From positions 1 through 30,638 of the forward strand of contig NZ_UQGV01000015.1 in NCBI RefSeq assembly GCF_900540665.1: a stretch of DNA of 30,638 nt, in the 5' to 3' direction. Numbering within the stretch: the first letter of the stretch is position 1; each line of letters opens with the position of its first letter. This stretch comes from an uncultured Catenibacterium sp. (GTDB lineage Bacteria > Bacillota_I > Bacilli_A > Erysipelotrichales > Coprobacillaceae). Below, piece by piece: positions 13,441-20,331 of this stretch. The translations under genes and the position numbers were made by a program. The notes beneath the pieces were generated by a model. That model saw only the letters and a program-made list of their open reading frames with translations. It did not search any database and was not told the origin of the DNA.

Positions 13441-14168
13441 CGTAGTACCTCCTGTTTATTAAATGCAGCCTGTGAGAAGTGGAATAAACCAATACCGACA
13501 GACTGTGCCAAGTTAAGTGAATCAATCGCATTCGTATGAGGAATAAAGACACTTTGTCCATATGTCATATAAATATCATCTAATCCAGATGATTCATTTC
13601 CAAAAATCAGTGAATGAGGTGTCACAGGTTTCACCTGATGAATATTCTTAGCACCTTTCAACATAAATGGATAACATTGATGATCACCAAACTCTTTAAG
13701 ATACTCATCAATACTTTCATAATAATGAATACGTAAAGAAAATAATGCACCCATAGAAGAACGGACAACATGAGGATTAAAAATATCGACTGCCGGACGA
13801 ATAATAGCTAAGTCCTGATAACCAAACCCTAACATTGTACGCATAATTGTTCCCATATTACCCATATCCATAGGATTCACTAATACAATATGATTCCCCT
13901 TCTGTAAAGGTTCATAGAATGTTTTAAATACCCCAATCGCATAACAATTAGACTTTGGTGAAAGCTTATTAATTGTCGCATCATGCACATCAATAGGAAT
14001 ATGATGTAATGCACATAATTCCTTGATTTTAGGATATCCTCTGTTTTCTTCTATTGAAGAGTGTACAACCACTCTTTTCACAATATCTGGTTTATGTTCT
14101 AATAATTCTATTGTAGGAAAGACACCTAATGTATAAGAGGAGTCATCGCCTTTTTTATATAACTTCAT
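13437..14168 (-). CDS. SpoU/TrmH-family RNA 2'-O-methyltransferase
   Basis: A 243-residue SPOUT-class methyltransferase. All three SpoU motifs are visible: motif 1 in NPMDMGNMGTIMRT (98-111), motif 2 in SLIFGNESSGL (186-196) and motif 3 in IPHTNAIDSLNLAQSVGIGL (209-228), which form the trefoil knot that binds S-adenosylmethionine. The N-terminal 90 residues resemble the substrate-binding domain of rRNA-type (RlmB/TsnR-like) rather than tRNA-type enzymes, so ribosomal RNA ribose methylation is the likelier job. The target nucleotide cannot be read from sequence. The Shine-Dalgarno AGAGGAG overlaps the stop of the preceding gene, 11 nt before the start. Confidence 0.85.
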   Translation of the reverse strand: MKLYKKGDDSSYTLGVFPTIELLEHKPDIVKRVVVHSSIEENRGYPKIKELCALHHIPIDVHDATINKLSPKSNCYAIGVFKTFYEPLQKGNHIVLVNPMDMGNMGTIMRTMLGFGYQDLAIIRPAVDIFNPHVVRSSMGALFSLRIHYYESIDEYLKEFGDHQCYPFMLKGAKNIHQVKPVTPHSLIFGNESSGLDDIYMTYGQSVFIPHTNAIDSLNLAQSVGIGLFHFSQAAFNKQEVLR

Positions 14169-14179
14169 ATTTTTCTCCT

Positions 14180-14449
14180 CTATGCATCTTCATTAATATT
14201 CTTTATAGTCTGTAATTCATCTTCTGCATTCTTTTTTAATGCTTCAAAGTGTTTAGGATCTTGTTTAGCCCCTTTATCAATGAGTTCTAGTAGTTCACGA
14301 TATTTTTCTACTACAACCTCCATTAATGATTCTTTTACTTTGTAATCTAATTCATCACGTGCCTGCTGATGAATACGATTTAATGATTTATATTGTTCTC
14401 TAAATACAAGGTCATAATCCACCTTTGATTTTCTAGAAAATAGTCCCAT
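14180..14449 (-). CDS. Hypothetical 89-residue helical protein, first gene of the operon
   Basis: A small soluble, highly charged, predicted all-helical protein with an N-terminal MGLFSRKSK, no cysteines and no membrane segment. The pattern of leucines and charges over residues 17-60 suggests a helical hairpin or coiled coil. AAGGAGGAG precedes the ATG. It heads a four-gene operon with the SpoU methyltransferase (11 nt away), the PatB-type enzyme and a second small hypothetical. I do not recognise the family. Confidence 0.7.
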   Translation of the reverse strand: MGLFSRKSKVDYDLVFREQYKSLNRIHQQARDELDYKVKESLMEVVVEKYRELLELIDKGAKQDPKHFEALKKNAEDELQTIKNINEDA

Positions 14450-14473
14450 AAGTACTCCTCCTTCATCTCATCT

Positions 14474-14502
14474 ATTATACAATAGAACAAAAAAATAGTC
14501 AC
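14474..14502 (-). promoter_or_regulatory. Promoter of the four-gene SpoU-PatB operon
   Basis: On the minus strand, TATAAT (14479-14474) lies 17 nt after GTGACT (about 14502-14497). The -35 is only fair and falls inside the terminator hairpin of the upstream gene, so the two signals share bases. Confidence 0.5.
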
Positions 14503-14518
14503 AAATAATGTGACTATT
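14489..14518 (-). terminator. Terminator of the aldo/keto reductase gene
   Basis: AATAGTCACA (14494-14503), a 5-nt loop and TGTGACTATT (14509-14518) form a perfect 10-bp stem with a U tract from the A run at 14489-14495. The stem includes the reductase stop codon. Confidence 0.85.
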
Positions 14519-15485
14519 TAGGATTAATTGCCATGACACCCACGAGTGGATGTAGCTGATATGGTTCTTCTAGATATTGTTTTTCTTCTTCACTTAATTC
14601 AAGTTCTGTCGCAAGTACAGCTGTATCAACATGCTTAAGCTTAGTTGCTCCTACAACAGGTGCTGCCACTTTAGACATCAGCCAGGACAATGATACTTCA
14701 CTCATAGAAGCATGATGCTTTGATGCAAGTTCTTCTACACGTTGAATGATTTTTAAATCCAAATCACTTGATGCATCATATTTACCTAACGCATATGTAT
14801 CTTTTTCAAGTCTTTGTGATGTTTCTCCAGGATGTTTTGCGAGACGTCCTGATGCAAGTGCACTATATGGTGTCATCGCAATACCTTGTTCATCACAATA
14901 ACGCTTCATTTCTCTTTCTTCTTCTCTAAAAATCAGATTATAGTGCCCCTGTACACTTACAAATCCTTGTAAGCCTCTTTCTTTCGCAATAGTATTGGCC
15001 GTTGCAAGTTGATATGCAAAGCAATTAGAAATACCTATTTCTTTGATTTTACCTTCTTTAATGAAGTCATTGAGTATTTCTAATGTTTCTTCAATAGGAG
15101 TTTGATAATCCCACATATGCATAATATAGAGATCAATATAATCAGTCTGTAGTCTTCTTAAACTATTATTCAAACACTCAGTGAAATATGTTCTTGAATC
15201 AATAGAATCATCACTCTTAGGTGTATACTTAGTCGCAATAATAACATCCTCACGATGTCCATACTCTTTAATAGCACGTCCTAAGTATTCTTCACTTGTT
15301 CCTGATTGATAAGCCATCGCTGTATCAAAGAAGTTGATGCCTGATTCTAAAGCATGGAAAATAATCTTTTTAGAGTCTTCATAAGGTAATGTCCAGGAAT
15401 GCATACCTTGAGATGCATCTCCAAATCCCATACATCCTAAACATATCTGTGAAACTTTTAAAGTGCCTATTAATGTATATTTCAT
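14514..15485 (-). CDS. Aldo/keto reductase
   Basis: An NADPH-dependent oxidoreductase of the AKR fold. The start is placed at MKYTLIGTLKVSQICLG because AGGAGGACG lies just upstream; a 25-codon upstream extension runs through the promoter region. The protein is 323 residues. The catalytic tetrad is visible: D54 and Y59 in FFDTAMAYQSG, K86 in IATKYTP and H123 in LYIMHMWDY. ISNCFAYQL and the C-terminal VAAPVVGATK (cofactor phosphate-binding region) are typical of the AKR11/YdhF-like open-chain reductases. The substrate is unknown. It follows a TetR-type gene in the same direction with a 95-nt gap. In the gap the octamer CGCTATTT occurs twice on the minus strand, a possible regulator site. Confidence 0.87.
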   Translation of the reverse strand: MKYTLIGTLKVSQICLGCMGFGDASQGMHSWTLPYEDSKKIIFHALESGINFFDTAMAYQSGTSEEYLGRAIKEYGHREDVIIATKYTPKSDDSIDSRTYFTECLNNSLRRLQTDYIDLYIMHMWDYQTPIEETLEILNDFIKEGKIKEIGISNCFAYQLATANTIAKERGLQGFVSVQGHYNLIFREEEREMKRYCDEQGIAMTPYSALASGRLAKHPGETSQRLEKDTYALGKYDASSDLDLKIIQRVEELASKHHASMSEVSLSWLMSKVAAPVVGATKLKHVDTAVLATELELSEEEKQYLEEPYQLHPLVGVMAINPK

Positions 15486-15580
15486 AGTATTCGTCCTCCT
15501 GGAACTATCATAATATATACAAGAATAAATAGCGAAAGACAAAAAGGTACTTCTATCCATAAGTAGACAAATAGCGACAA

Positions 15581-16126
15581 TTATCTATATGGAGAATGAT
15601 TTTTCAATAGATCCTTTAAACCTAAGTAACGCATATGATTGATGTTGTCTACAAGTTCATCTATTGGTTCTTTCATACCATCTAGAATCCATTGAAGGAC
15701 CATACTATGAGAGGCATTGGTATGGTAGAGTGTCGCAAATTTAAGTTCCTTGGATAATGGTTCTCCTATACAGTGTTCATGCCACTTTAAATCAAATTCT
15801 ATACAATGATGAAGCATATGCTCCTTTAATGAATTCTGTCCATCTATTAAACAGGCTTGTTCAATGAAAGTTTCATATTTCTTTAAGCTGTTTAATGTCT
15901 GAGTGAGTGATGATTTAAAGTCAATAGACATATCTTCATCAAACTCATTCACAATCACTGTGTCATAAACATAGGCAATAAGATCATTCTTATCTAGAAA
16001 ATGATTATAGAATGTCTGTCTTGAGAGTTCAGTATACTCTAGTAAGTCTCCTATGGTGATCTTAGCTAATGGTTTCTTATTCAAAAGTAAGAGAAGACTA
16101 TTAGAAAAAGCTTTTTTTATATTCAT
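15581..16126 (-). CDS. TetR/AcrR-family transcriptional regulator
   Basis: A 181-residue TetR-type protein. The helix-turn-helix lies at about residues 22-46 (ITIGDLLEYTELSRQTFYNHF followed by DKNDLI), with the family's conserved TFYxHF. The C-terminal ligand domain is divergent and resembles the DhaS/YfiR-like type that lacks a clear small-molecule pocket signature. It is followed by the aldo/keto reductase gene, a common pairing for regulators responding to electrophiles or carbonyls. GAGGGTG precedes the ATG. A short inverted repeat, ATTGC-N6-GCAAT, in the divergent intergenic region is one candidate operator. Confidence 0.87.
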   Translation of the reverse strand: MNIKKAFSNSLLLLLNKKPLAKITIGDLLEYTELSRQTFYNHFLDKNDLIAYVYDTVIVNEFDEDMSIDFKSSLTQTLNSLKKYETFIEQACLIDGQNSLKEHMLHHCIEFDLKWHEHCIGEPLSKELKFATLYHTNASHSMVLQWILDGMKEPIDELVDNINHMRYLGLKDLLKNHSPYR

Positions 16127-16144
16127 GTTATCACCCTCAATTAT

Positions 16145-16194
16145 TTTACATCTTTCATATAAAGTATGCTATTATATCATTGCGAATAAGCAAT
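16145..16194 (+). promoter_or_regulatory. Promoter of rlmA-rluA and inverted repeat in the divergent region
   Basis: TTTACA (16145-16150) lies 19 nt before an extended -10, TG-C-TATTAT (-10 at 16170-16175). Downstream, ATTGC (16179-16183) and GCAAT (16190-16194) form an inverted repeat around the expected start site. Confidence 0.55.
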
Positions 16195-16213
16195 AGAAAC
16201 GAGGTAAATAAAA

Positions 16214-17017
16214 ATGAGTATACTTGCATGTCCTAAATGTCATGAACCTTTAGAAATTGAAGGTAAAACATGTAAATGCATTAATAACCATTGTTATGAT
16301 ATTGCCCGTCAGGGGTATATGAATCTACTTTTAAATCCTGATAAGGCATCTAATAATCCAGGTGATTCTAAGGAATCATTGATTGCGAGAAAGGCTTATC
16401 TTGATAAAGGTTATTATGATCCTATTCTTTTTGAAGTAGTGAATGAAATCAAGAAGAAGGAAGGTCCTTTAAATATACTAGATCTAGGTTGCGGTGAAGG
16501 TTATTATACATATCGTATGAAACAGATTCTTGGTGATGAGAATACATATTGTGGTTTAGATATTTCTAAATTAGCTGTAAGAATGGCTACACAGTATGAT
16601 AAGTCTATTCACTGGATTGTAGGTAATTCTAAGAATATTCCAGTACTTGATCATTCTATGGATGTTATTACCGCAATGTTCACTGTAGTCAATCAGGAAG
16701 AACTTGCTAGATGTATTAAAGAGGATGGTTATATTATCCATGTAACTGCCAATAGAGATCATTTAATTGAAATTAAACATTTGATTTATGATGAAGTAAA
16801 GACTAAGTCTGATAAGTATATCCGTCTTCCATTTAATGTATTAGAGAGTCATGATTTTAAGAAAACTATTTCTATTAAGAATCGTGAAGATGCATTAAAT
16901 CTTTTAAAGATGACACCACATTATTATCATATCAAGAAAGAAAAGCGTGATGTTCTTGATACATTAGAAGCACTTGATGTCACTATTGATATTAAAGTGA
17001 CTGTATATCGTCCATGA
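16214..17017 (+). CDS. rlmA: 23S rRNA (guanine-N1)-methyltransferase, RlmA family
   Basis: A 267-residue S-adenosylmethionine-dependent methyltransferase with an N-terminal zinc finger formed by C6, C9, C22 and H26 (CPKC and CINNH), followed by YDIARQGYMNLL as in RlmA proteins. The SAM motif ILDLGCGEGYY lies at about 88-98, and the PGDSKESLIARKAYLDKGYY segment is also characteristic. Gram-negative RlmA(I) modifies G745 and Gram-positive RlmA(II)/TlrB modifies G748 of 23S rRNA hairpin 35; the exact base here cannot be told. Its stop overlaps the start of a pseudouridine synthase gene (ATGA), giving a two-gene rRNA-modification operon. Confidence 0.88.
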   Translation: MSILACPKCHEPLEIEGKTCKCINNHCYDIARQGYMNLLLNPDKASNNPGDSKESLIARKAYLDKGYYDPILFEVVNEIKKKEGPLNILDLGCGEGYYTYRMKQILGDENTYCGLDISKLAVRMATQYDKSIHWIVGNSKNIPVLDHSMDVITAMFTVVNQEELARCIKEDGYIIHVTANRDHLIEIKHLIYDEVKTKSDKYIRLPFNVLESHDFKKTISIKNREDALNLLKMTPHYYHIKKEKRDVLDTLEALDVTIDIKVTVYRP

Positions 17018-17883
17018 GAATAAAGAAACAGGGACAGCATCTTCTTATCACTATTGATGAAGAATATGAAAATCGTCCTTTATCTGATTTGTGGGCAGAT
17101 CTGCATTTATCACGCAAAACAATTCATTTATTAAAACAGAATAAAGACTATAAAATCAATCATGTATTTAATATGAATCCTATACTTCATACAAATGATG
17201 TATTAGATGTTCTTGCTTATGAACATGATGATGAAACATATGCACCTGACTTTCAGGATATAGATATTGTATATGAGGATGATCTGATTCTTGTTGTGAA
17301 TAAGCCTATTGGGATTGCGGTTTATCCAGATGATCCTCATAAGACAGACAGCTTATCTAATAGAGTGAGTGCTTATTATATGACACAGGGATATGATATT
17401 CCTGTTCGTTATATTCATCGTTTAGATAATGATACAAGTGGTTTAGTAGTATTCTGTAAGTGTCATTTAATACAGGCTTATCTAGATCATGCATTGTCTA
17501 TTAAAGAGATACAAAGAGAATATCTGGCTTATGTAGAGGGTCATATCAAAGAAGGTAAGGAATATAAAATTGAACAGAACTTAGGCAAGGATAGACACAG
17601 TCCTTCTAAGATGCGTGTTCATTCTAAGGGTATTCCTGCTGTGACTTATTACCAGTGTCTAGAAAATAAGGAAGATCATGCACTTGTAAGATGTCGTCTA
17701 GAGACTGGTAGAAAGCATCAGATCCGTGTTCATATGGCTTCTATTGGTCATCCTATTCTAGGTGATTCCCTTTATAATGAAGGCTCTGATTATCCACGTT
17801 TAGCACTTCATGCAGCCTATATCAAGTTTGAAGAACCAATTACTCATCTTGAGATTAATTTATATAGTCCTATGGAATTTTAA
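17014..17883 (+). CDS. RluA-family pseudouridine synthase
   Basis: A 289-residue RNA pseudouridine synthase. The catalytic aspartate lies in YIHRLDNDTSG (D138, HRLD motif). LVVNKPIGIAVYP (about 93-105), REYLAYVEG, GRKHQIRVHMASIGHPILGD and ALHAAYIKF complete the family pattern. A degenerate S4-like N-terminal portion (about 15-70) precedes it. The target uridine could be in 23S rRNA or tRNA and cannot be assigned. The gene overlaps rlmA by 4 nt and is co-expressed with it. No terminator directly follows the stop. The first one downstream is at 18001, beyond a new promoter. Confidence 0.88.
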   Translation: MRIKKQGQHLLITIDEEYENRPLSDLWADLHLSRKTIHLLKQNKDYKINHVFNMNPILHTNDVLDVLAYEHDDETYAPDFQDIDIVYEDDLILVVNKPIGIAVYPDDPHKTDSLSNRVSAYYMTQGYDIPVRYIHRLDNDTSGLVVFCKCHLIQAYLDHALSIKEIQREYLAYVEGHIKEGKEYKIEQNLGKDRHSPSKMRVHSKGIPAVTYYQCLENKEDHALVRCRLETGRKHQIRVHMASIGHPILGDSLYNEGSDYPRLALHAAYIKFEEPITHLEINLYSPMEF

Positions 17884-17934
17884 AAGGACTGTAACAAATA
17901 GATAGTAATCATATTACCAAATGAACTATTATTA

Positions 17935-17963
17935 TTGAAAATCAAGTTAAAAATTAGTAGAAT
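17935..17963 (+). promoter_or_regulatory. Promoter of a very short transcription unit
   Basis: TTGAAA (17935-17940), an exactly 17-nt spacer and TAGAAT (17958-17963), pointing at a strong terminator only about 40 nt beyond the expected start site. Confidence 0.55.
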
Positions 17964-17969
17964 ATGATT

Positions 17970-18043
17970 GCATAGTTGGAGGATATATGTATCCTTTAAC
18001 AAAGCCATTGAATGTTGATAGCATTCAATGGCTTTGTTTTATT
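17970..18043 (+). ncRNA. Possible ~70-nt small RNA or leader-peptide transcript
   Basis: Between the promoter at 17935 and the terminator at 18001-18043 the transcript would be about 70 nt. It carries GGAGG (17978-17982) and an ATG at 17987 with good spacing, so ribosomes could load and enter the terminator hairpin. The frame continues past the hairpin for 44 codons, antisense to the CPCC gene. No plus-strand gene follows, so classical attenuation of a downstream gene is not evident. It may be a small RNA, an antisense regulator of the convergent gene, or a gene remnant. Confidence 0.35.
18001..18043 (+). terminator. Strong 14-bp terminator
   Basis: AAAGCCATTGAATG (18001-18014), a 7-nt loop and CATTCAATGGCTTT (18022-18035) form a perfect 14-bp stem followed by GTTTTATTT. 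The T tract is on the plus strand only. It may also end read-through from rlmA-rluA. Confidence 0.85.
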
Positions 18044-18536
18044 TCCTATCTAATTTCCATCTATAATCGGGATTGTCCTTTATTTTTTGCTGATAATCTT
18101 TACGATAATCATTTAAACAAAGTGGATTAGCAGATTCAGCCCATTCACTTGGCTCAGATTCCATTAGTTCATCATCTTCCCATCCGCAAAAAGGGCAAAT
18201 ATCATGAGAATCTGTATCTTCAAATTCATATTTTCCGCATATCGGACAAATATGTGGAGTCATTGTATAATTATCTTCTGTATAATCATATTTTGGATTT
18301 TCATCAATTTTTGATTGAAACCATTTTTTATAATCATTTAAAGATAATTCATTCGTCAGATTTGGCACATCAGGATGTTCAATCTGATATAAATCATACT
18401 TCCACCCACAATGTGAACAATAATCATCTTCTTTTCCTTCATATTCAGGATCTTCTTTTTCCAAATCTGTATCATCTGAAAAAAAATACTGATGACAAAT
18501 TGGACACTCCATTGGCTTGAAATTTTTAATTGTCAT
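18039..18536 (-). CDS. Tandem CPCC-type cysteine-rich zinc-ribbon protein
   Basis: A 165-residue soluble protein made of two copies of one unit. Copy 1 has C11/C14 and C40/C43 (CPIC, CSHCGW), then LSLNDYKKW (about 64-72). Copy 2 has C97/C100 and C114/C117 (CPIC, CPFCGW), then LCLNDYRKDY (about 139-148). Each looks like the small CPCC family of cysteine-rich proteins with a zinc-ribbon knuckle pair and a C-terminal helix. Function is unknown for the family as far as I know. Single-unit members are common, so the duplication is notable. AAAGGA lies 11 nt before the ATG, inside the end of a broken small gene. It is the last gene of a minus-strand run. Confidence 0.75.
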   Translation of the reverse strand: MTIKNFKPMECPICHQYFFSDDTDLEKEDPEYEGKEDDYCSHCGWKYDLYQIEHPDVPNLTNELSLNDYKKWFQSKIDENPKYDYTEDNYTMTPHICPICGKYEFEDTDSHDICPFCGWEDDELMESEPSEWAESANPLCLNDYRKDYQQKIKDNPDYRWKLDRK

Positions 18537-18537
18537 A

Positions 18538-18695
18538 TTATTTTTTTCCTTTCATTTTCTTTTGATCTTTATAGTATTTATAACCATTAGTCGGTTTATA
18601 ATAAGTCACAACATATCCATCTTTTGTTATTACTGCATATACATTTCAGCTATGTATGTTGGTCCATTCCACCAGAATTTTGAAAGTTTCACCAT
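18538..18695 (-). pseudogene. Frameshifted small gene between the DUF3791-like and CPCC genes
   Basis: Starting at ATG 18695 (overlapping the stop of the upstream gene by 7 nt), frame 1 reads MVKLSKFWWNGPTYIAEMYMQ and stops at 18630-18632. A shift of one base at about 18640 opens YAVITKDGYVVTYYKPTNGY and continues KYYKDQKKMKGKK to a stop at 18538-18540, one base before the CPCC start. Together they would give a protein of about 52 residues fitting exactly between its neighbours. The second part has no start codon of its own, so this looks like a recently broken gene. I do not recognise the family. A sequencing error would give the same picture. Confidence 0.6.
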
Positions 18696-18910
18696 ATCTT
18701 CTCACCCTTTCTTTTCAAGAAATCAGTGATATCATCTAAAACAGCTTCATCACCTTCACAACTAAATATTCCATAACCTATCTCAATATATCCAAGAACA
18801 TCATATTTTTTAAATATGTGAATAACCTGTTCAACAGGTAACTGCCACTCTTCTGAAGCAAGTCGGATTAACCTCGTTTGCATAAAGGTTATTTCGGTTT
18901 CCCTACGCAT
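18689..18910 (-). CDS. DUF3791-like small protein
   Basis: A 73-residue protein whose pattern (helix with LASEEWQLPVEQVIHIFKKYDVLGYI, then a cysteine-containing strand and DDITDFLKRKG) resembles DUF3791 proteins. These are often found beside DUF3990 proteins in putative toxin-antitoxin pairs. No DUF3990-like gene is visible here. Its downstream partner is the broken small gene that overlaps its stop. AAAGGA lies about 10 nt before the ATG. It follows the cysteine-peptidase-like gene by 13 nt and is probably co-transcribed with it. The family call is from motif memory and needs a profile search. Confidence 0.6.
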   Translation of the reverse strand: MRRETEITFMQTRLIRLASEEWQLPVEQVIHIFKKYDVLGYIEIGYGIFSCEGDEAVLDDITDFLKRKGEKIW

Positions 18911-18923
18911 TATGAATTTTCCT

Positions 18924-19496
18924 TTAATTAAACGTTACTAACTTCACAATATTCTTATGACTCTTATTAAAGAGTGTAGAAGCACCAACACATACACGCT
19001 CACCACATGATGAGAAGATAATAGATGTATCAGATGCTGTTTCTTCATAACCAGTAATACACATCCAATGCCATGTTTCTTCTTCTAATATCTGTGCTTC
19101 ATGAGTTAAGATCAACATACCAATAGGATGACCCTGATCAATAGCTGTTTTCACAAAATGTACACCCTGTTCAGGGGATTCAGTAATCTTCTGATAAATA
19201 GGTTCTACATTCAAACCAATATGTTTCATATACTTCTTGAAGTTCTTCGCAAACTTATAGAAATATGGGAAACCCATAATACCTGGAGTATTGAGTTTAA
19301 ACATCTTTTTCATTAATTCTAAAAAATCTAGATAAGAGATATCTAGCTTATGTTCATAGAAACAGGCCATATCTGCAGCACAGACACTTGCACATCCTGC
19401 ACGTCTTGCCCATTCATCAGGAAACCAATCCTGGTCTCCACCATAATATTCTTGATTGTCTTTGTGAAAGATCATGATAGGAAGTTCTTTTTTCAT
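18924..19496 (-). CDS. C39-like (papain-fold) cysteine peptidase or acyltransferase-like protein
   Basis: A 190-residue protein with the layout of a papain-fold C39-like enzyme: WARRAGCASVCAADMACFY with the probable nucleophile C35 (C39 nearby), then HWMCITGYE with the probable catalytic H143, then a serine- and cysteine-containing strand SSCGERVCVGASTLF in the usual position of the third strand. There is no signal peptide, no membrane segment and no ABC domain, so it is not a bacteriocin-processing exporter. It overlaps the acyl-ACP thioesterase gene by ATGA and is thus translationally coupled to it, an unexpected partner. The biochemical substrate cannot be inferred. Confidence 0.65.
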   Translation of the reverse strand: MKKELPIMIFHKDNQEYYGGDQDWFPDEWARRAGCASVCAADMACFYEHKLDISYLDFLELMKKMFKLNTPGIMGFPYFYKFAKNFKKYMKHIGLNVEPIYQKITESPEQGVHFVKTAIDQGHPIGMLILTHEAQILEEETWHWMCITGYEETASDTSIIFSSCGERVCVGASTLFNKSHKNIVKLVTFN

Positions 19497-20215
19497 TTTG
19501 TATGCTCCTTCATGTGTAATTTTACAATAAAGCAGTTTTCTCCTTCTACATCTCCTTCAATGATATAAGTATCATCAATATGCGTGAGATAGAGTTCAAT
19601 TGTCTGATGGGCGAGTATTTCTTTTTTATAGTTAATAGAAATAGAATCCATGAAATGATTTTCATAGGCTTCTACAGGTATTAAGTTAGAAGCGATACGT
19701 AGATAATGGGTATTGTTTAAGTGTCTATTTGTATCTATATCACTATAAGGTACAGTATATGTACTGATTAATTGTCTATCAGCATGCGTAGATAGTGTTT
19801 CTGGCTCTTCTTTGACTAGATCAGGATTATCAGGAAGAGTCAATCCTGCACGCTTAGGAGATGTAATACGACGTCTCTTTAGATCAATAAGAGTCCAGAT
19901 AGAACGACATTCACCAATACGTCTACCTTCTTTTTCTATATAGTAGAATCGAGGAAAAATCACATTAGAATAATGTCCAATCTCTGTAGTAAGAGTAATT
20001 TCATCATCTTCATAAATAGGTTCAGTTAATATAAGTGATTGTTTAGAAACAACATAACCATACTTTCCCTTCATGGATTCTTTATAGAATCCTGATAAAG
20101 AACCATCTACAGTTGCTAAACGTGAGAAATAAACAAATATATTTTCATCTCTTAAACGACCTGTATAGTCGCATTGATCGTTCTGTATTGTGTAATGAAG
20201 TGTATACATTTTCAT
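19493..20215 (-). CDS. Acyl-ACP thioesterase (FatA/FatB-like, double hotdog)
   Basis: This thioesterase releases free fatty acids from acyl carrier protein. The 240 residues form two hotdog halves. The first carries YTIQNDQCDYTGRLRDENIF and SRSIWTLIDLKRRR-like elements (about 104-115). The second carries VPYSDIDTNRHLNNTHYLR (about 154-172), which includes the catalytic Asp/Asn-His region of the family. AGGGGG lies only about 4 nt before the first ATG but 10 nt before a second ATG at 20209, so translation may begin at MYTLHY. A good minus-strand promoter (20235-20262) makes it the head of the run thioesterase, C39-like protein, DUF3791-like protein, broken gene and CPCC protein. Confidence 0.85.
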   Translation of the reverse strand: MKMYTLHYTIQNDQCDYTGRLRDENIFVYFSRLATVDGSLSGFYKESMKGKYGYVVSKQSLILTEPIYEDDEITLTTEIGHYSNVIFPRFYYIEKEGRRIGECRSIWTLIDLKRRRITSPKRAGLTLPDNPDLVKEEPETLSTHADRQLISTYTVPYSDIDTNRHLNNTHYLRIASNLIPVEAYENHFMDSISINYKKEILAHQTIELYLTHIDDTYIIEGDVEGENCFIVKLHMKEHTK

Positions 20216-20234
20216 TTTCCCCCTTTTTTTATGT

Positions 20235-20262
20235 ATTATACTTCTTCTTTTTCATTTGTCCA
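20235..20262 (-). promoter_or_regulatory. Promoter of the thioesterase operon
   Basis: On the minus strand, TGGACA (20262-20257), a 16-nt spacer and TATAAT (20240-20235), about 20 nt before the thioesterase start. Confidence 0.7.
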
Positions 20263-20298
20263 TACAAATAGGGTATAGCCAAAATGAATAGTTCAATG

Positions 20299-20304
20299 TA
20301 TAAT
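20299..20304 (+). promoter_or_regulatory. -10 box for the four-helix membrane protein gene
   Basis: TATAAT at 20299-20304, 28 nt before the gene's start. The best -35 at 17 nt is TAGCCA (20276-20281), which is weak. Confidence 0.4.
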
Positions 20305-20331
20305 TATAAGAAGAATAAAGGAGAGAACAGA

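Noticed and set aside
17987..18122. 44-codon frame starting at ATG 17987 as a genuine protein gene
   Set aside because: The frame runs through a 14-bp terminator hairpin and then antisense to the CPCC gene, so the full peptide is unlikely to be made; it is treated as a leader or small-RNA candidate.
18149..18729. Long plus-strand frames opposite the CPCC and DUF3791-like genes
   Set aside because: The peptide products are H/N/F/L-rich shadows of the minus-strand coding sequences, without Shine-Dalgarno signals.
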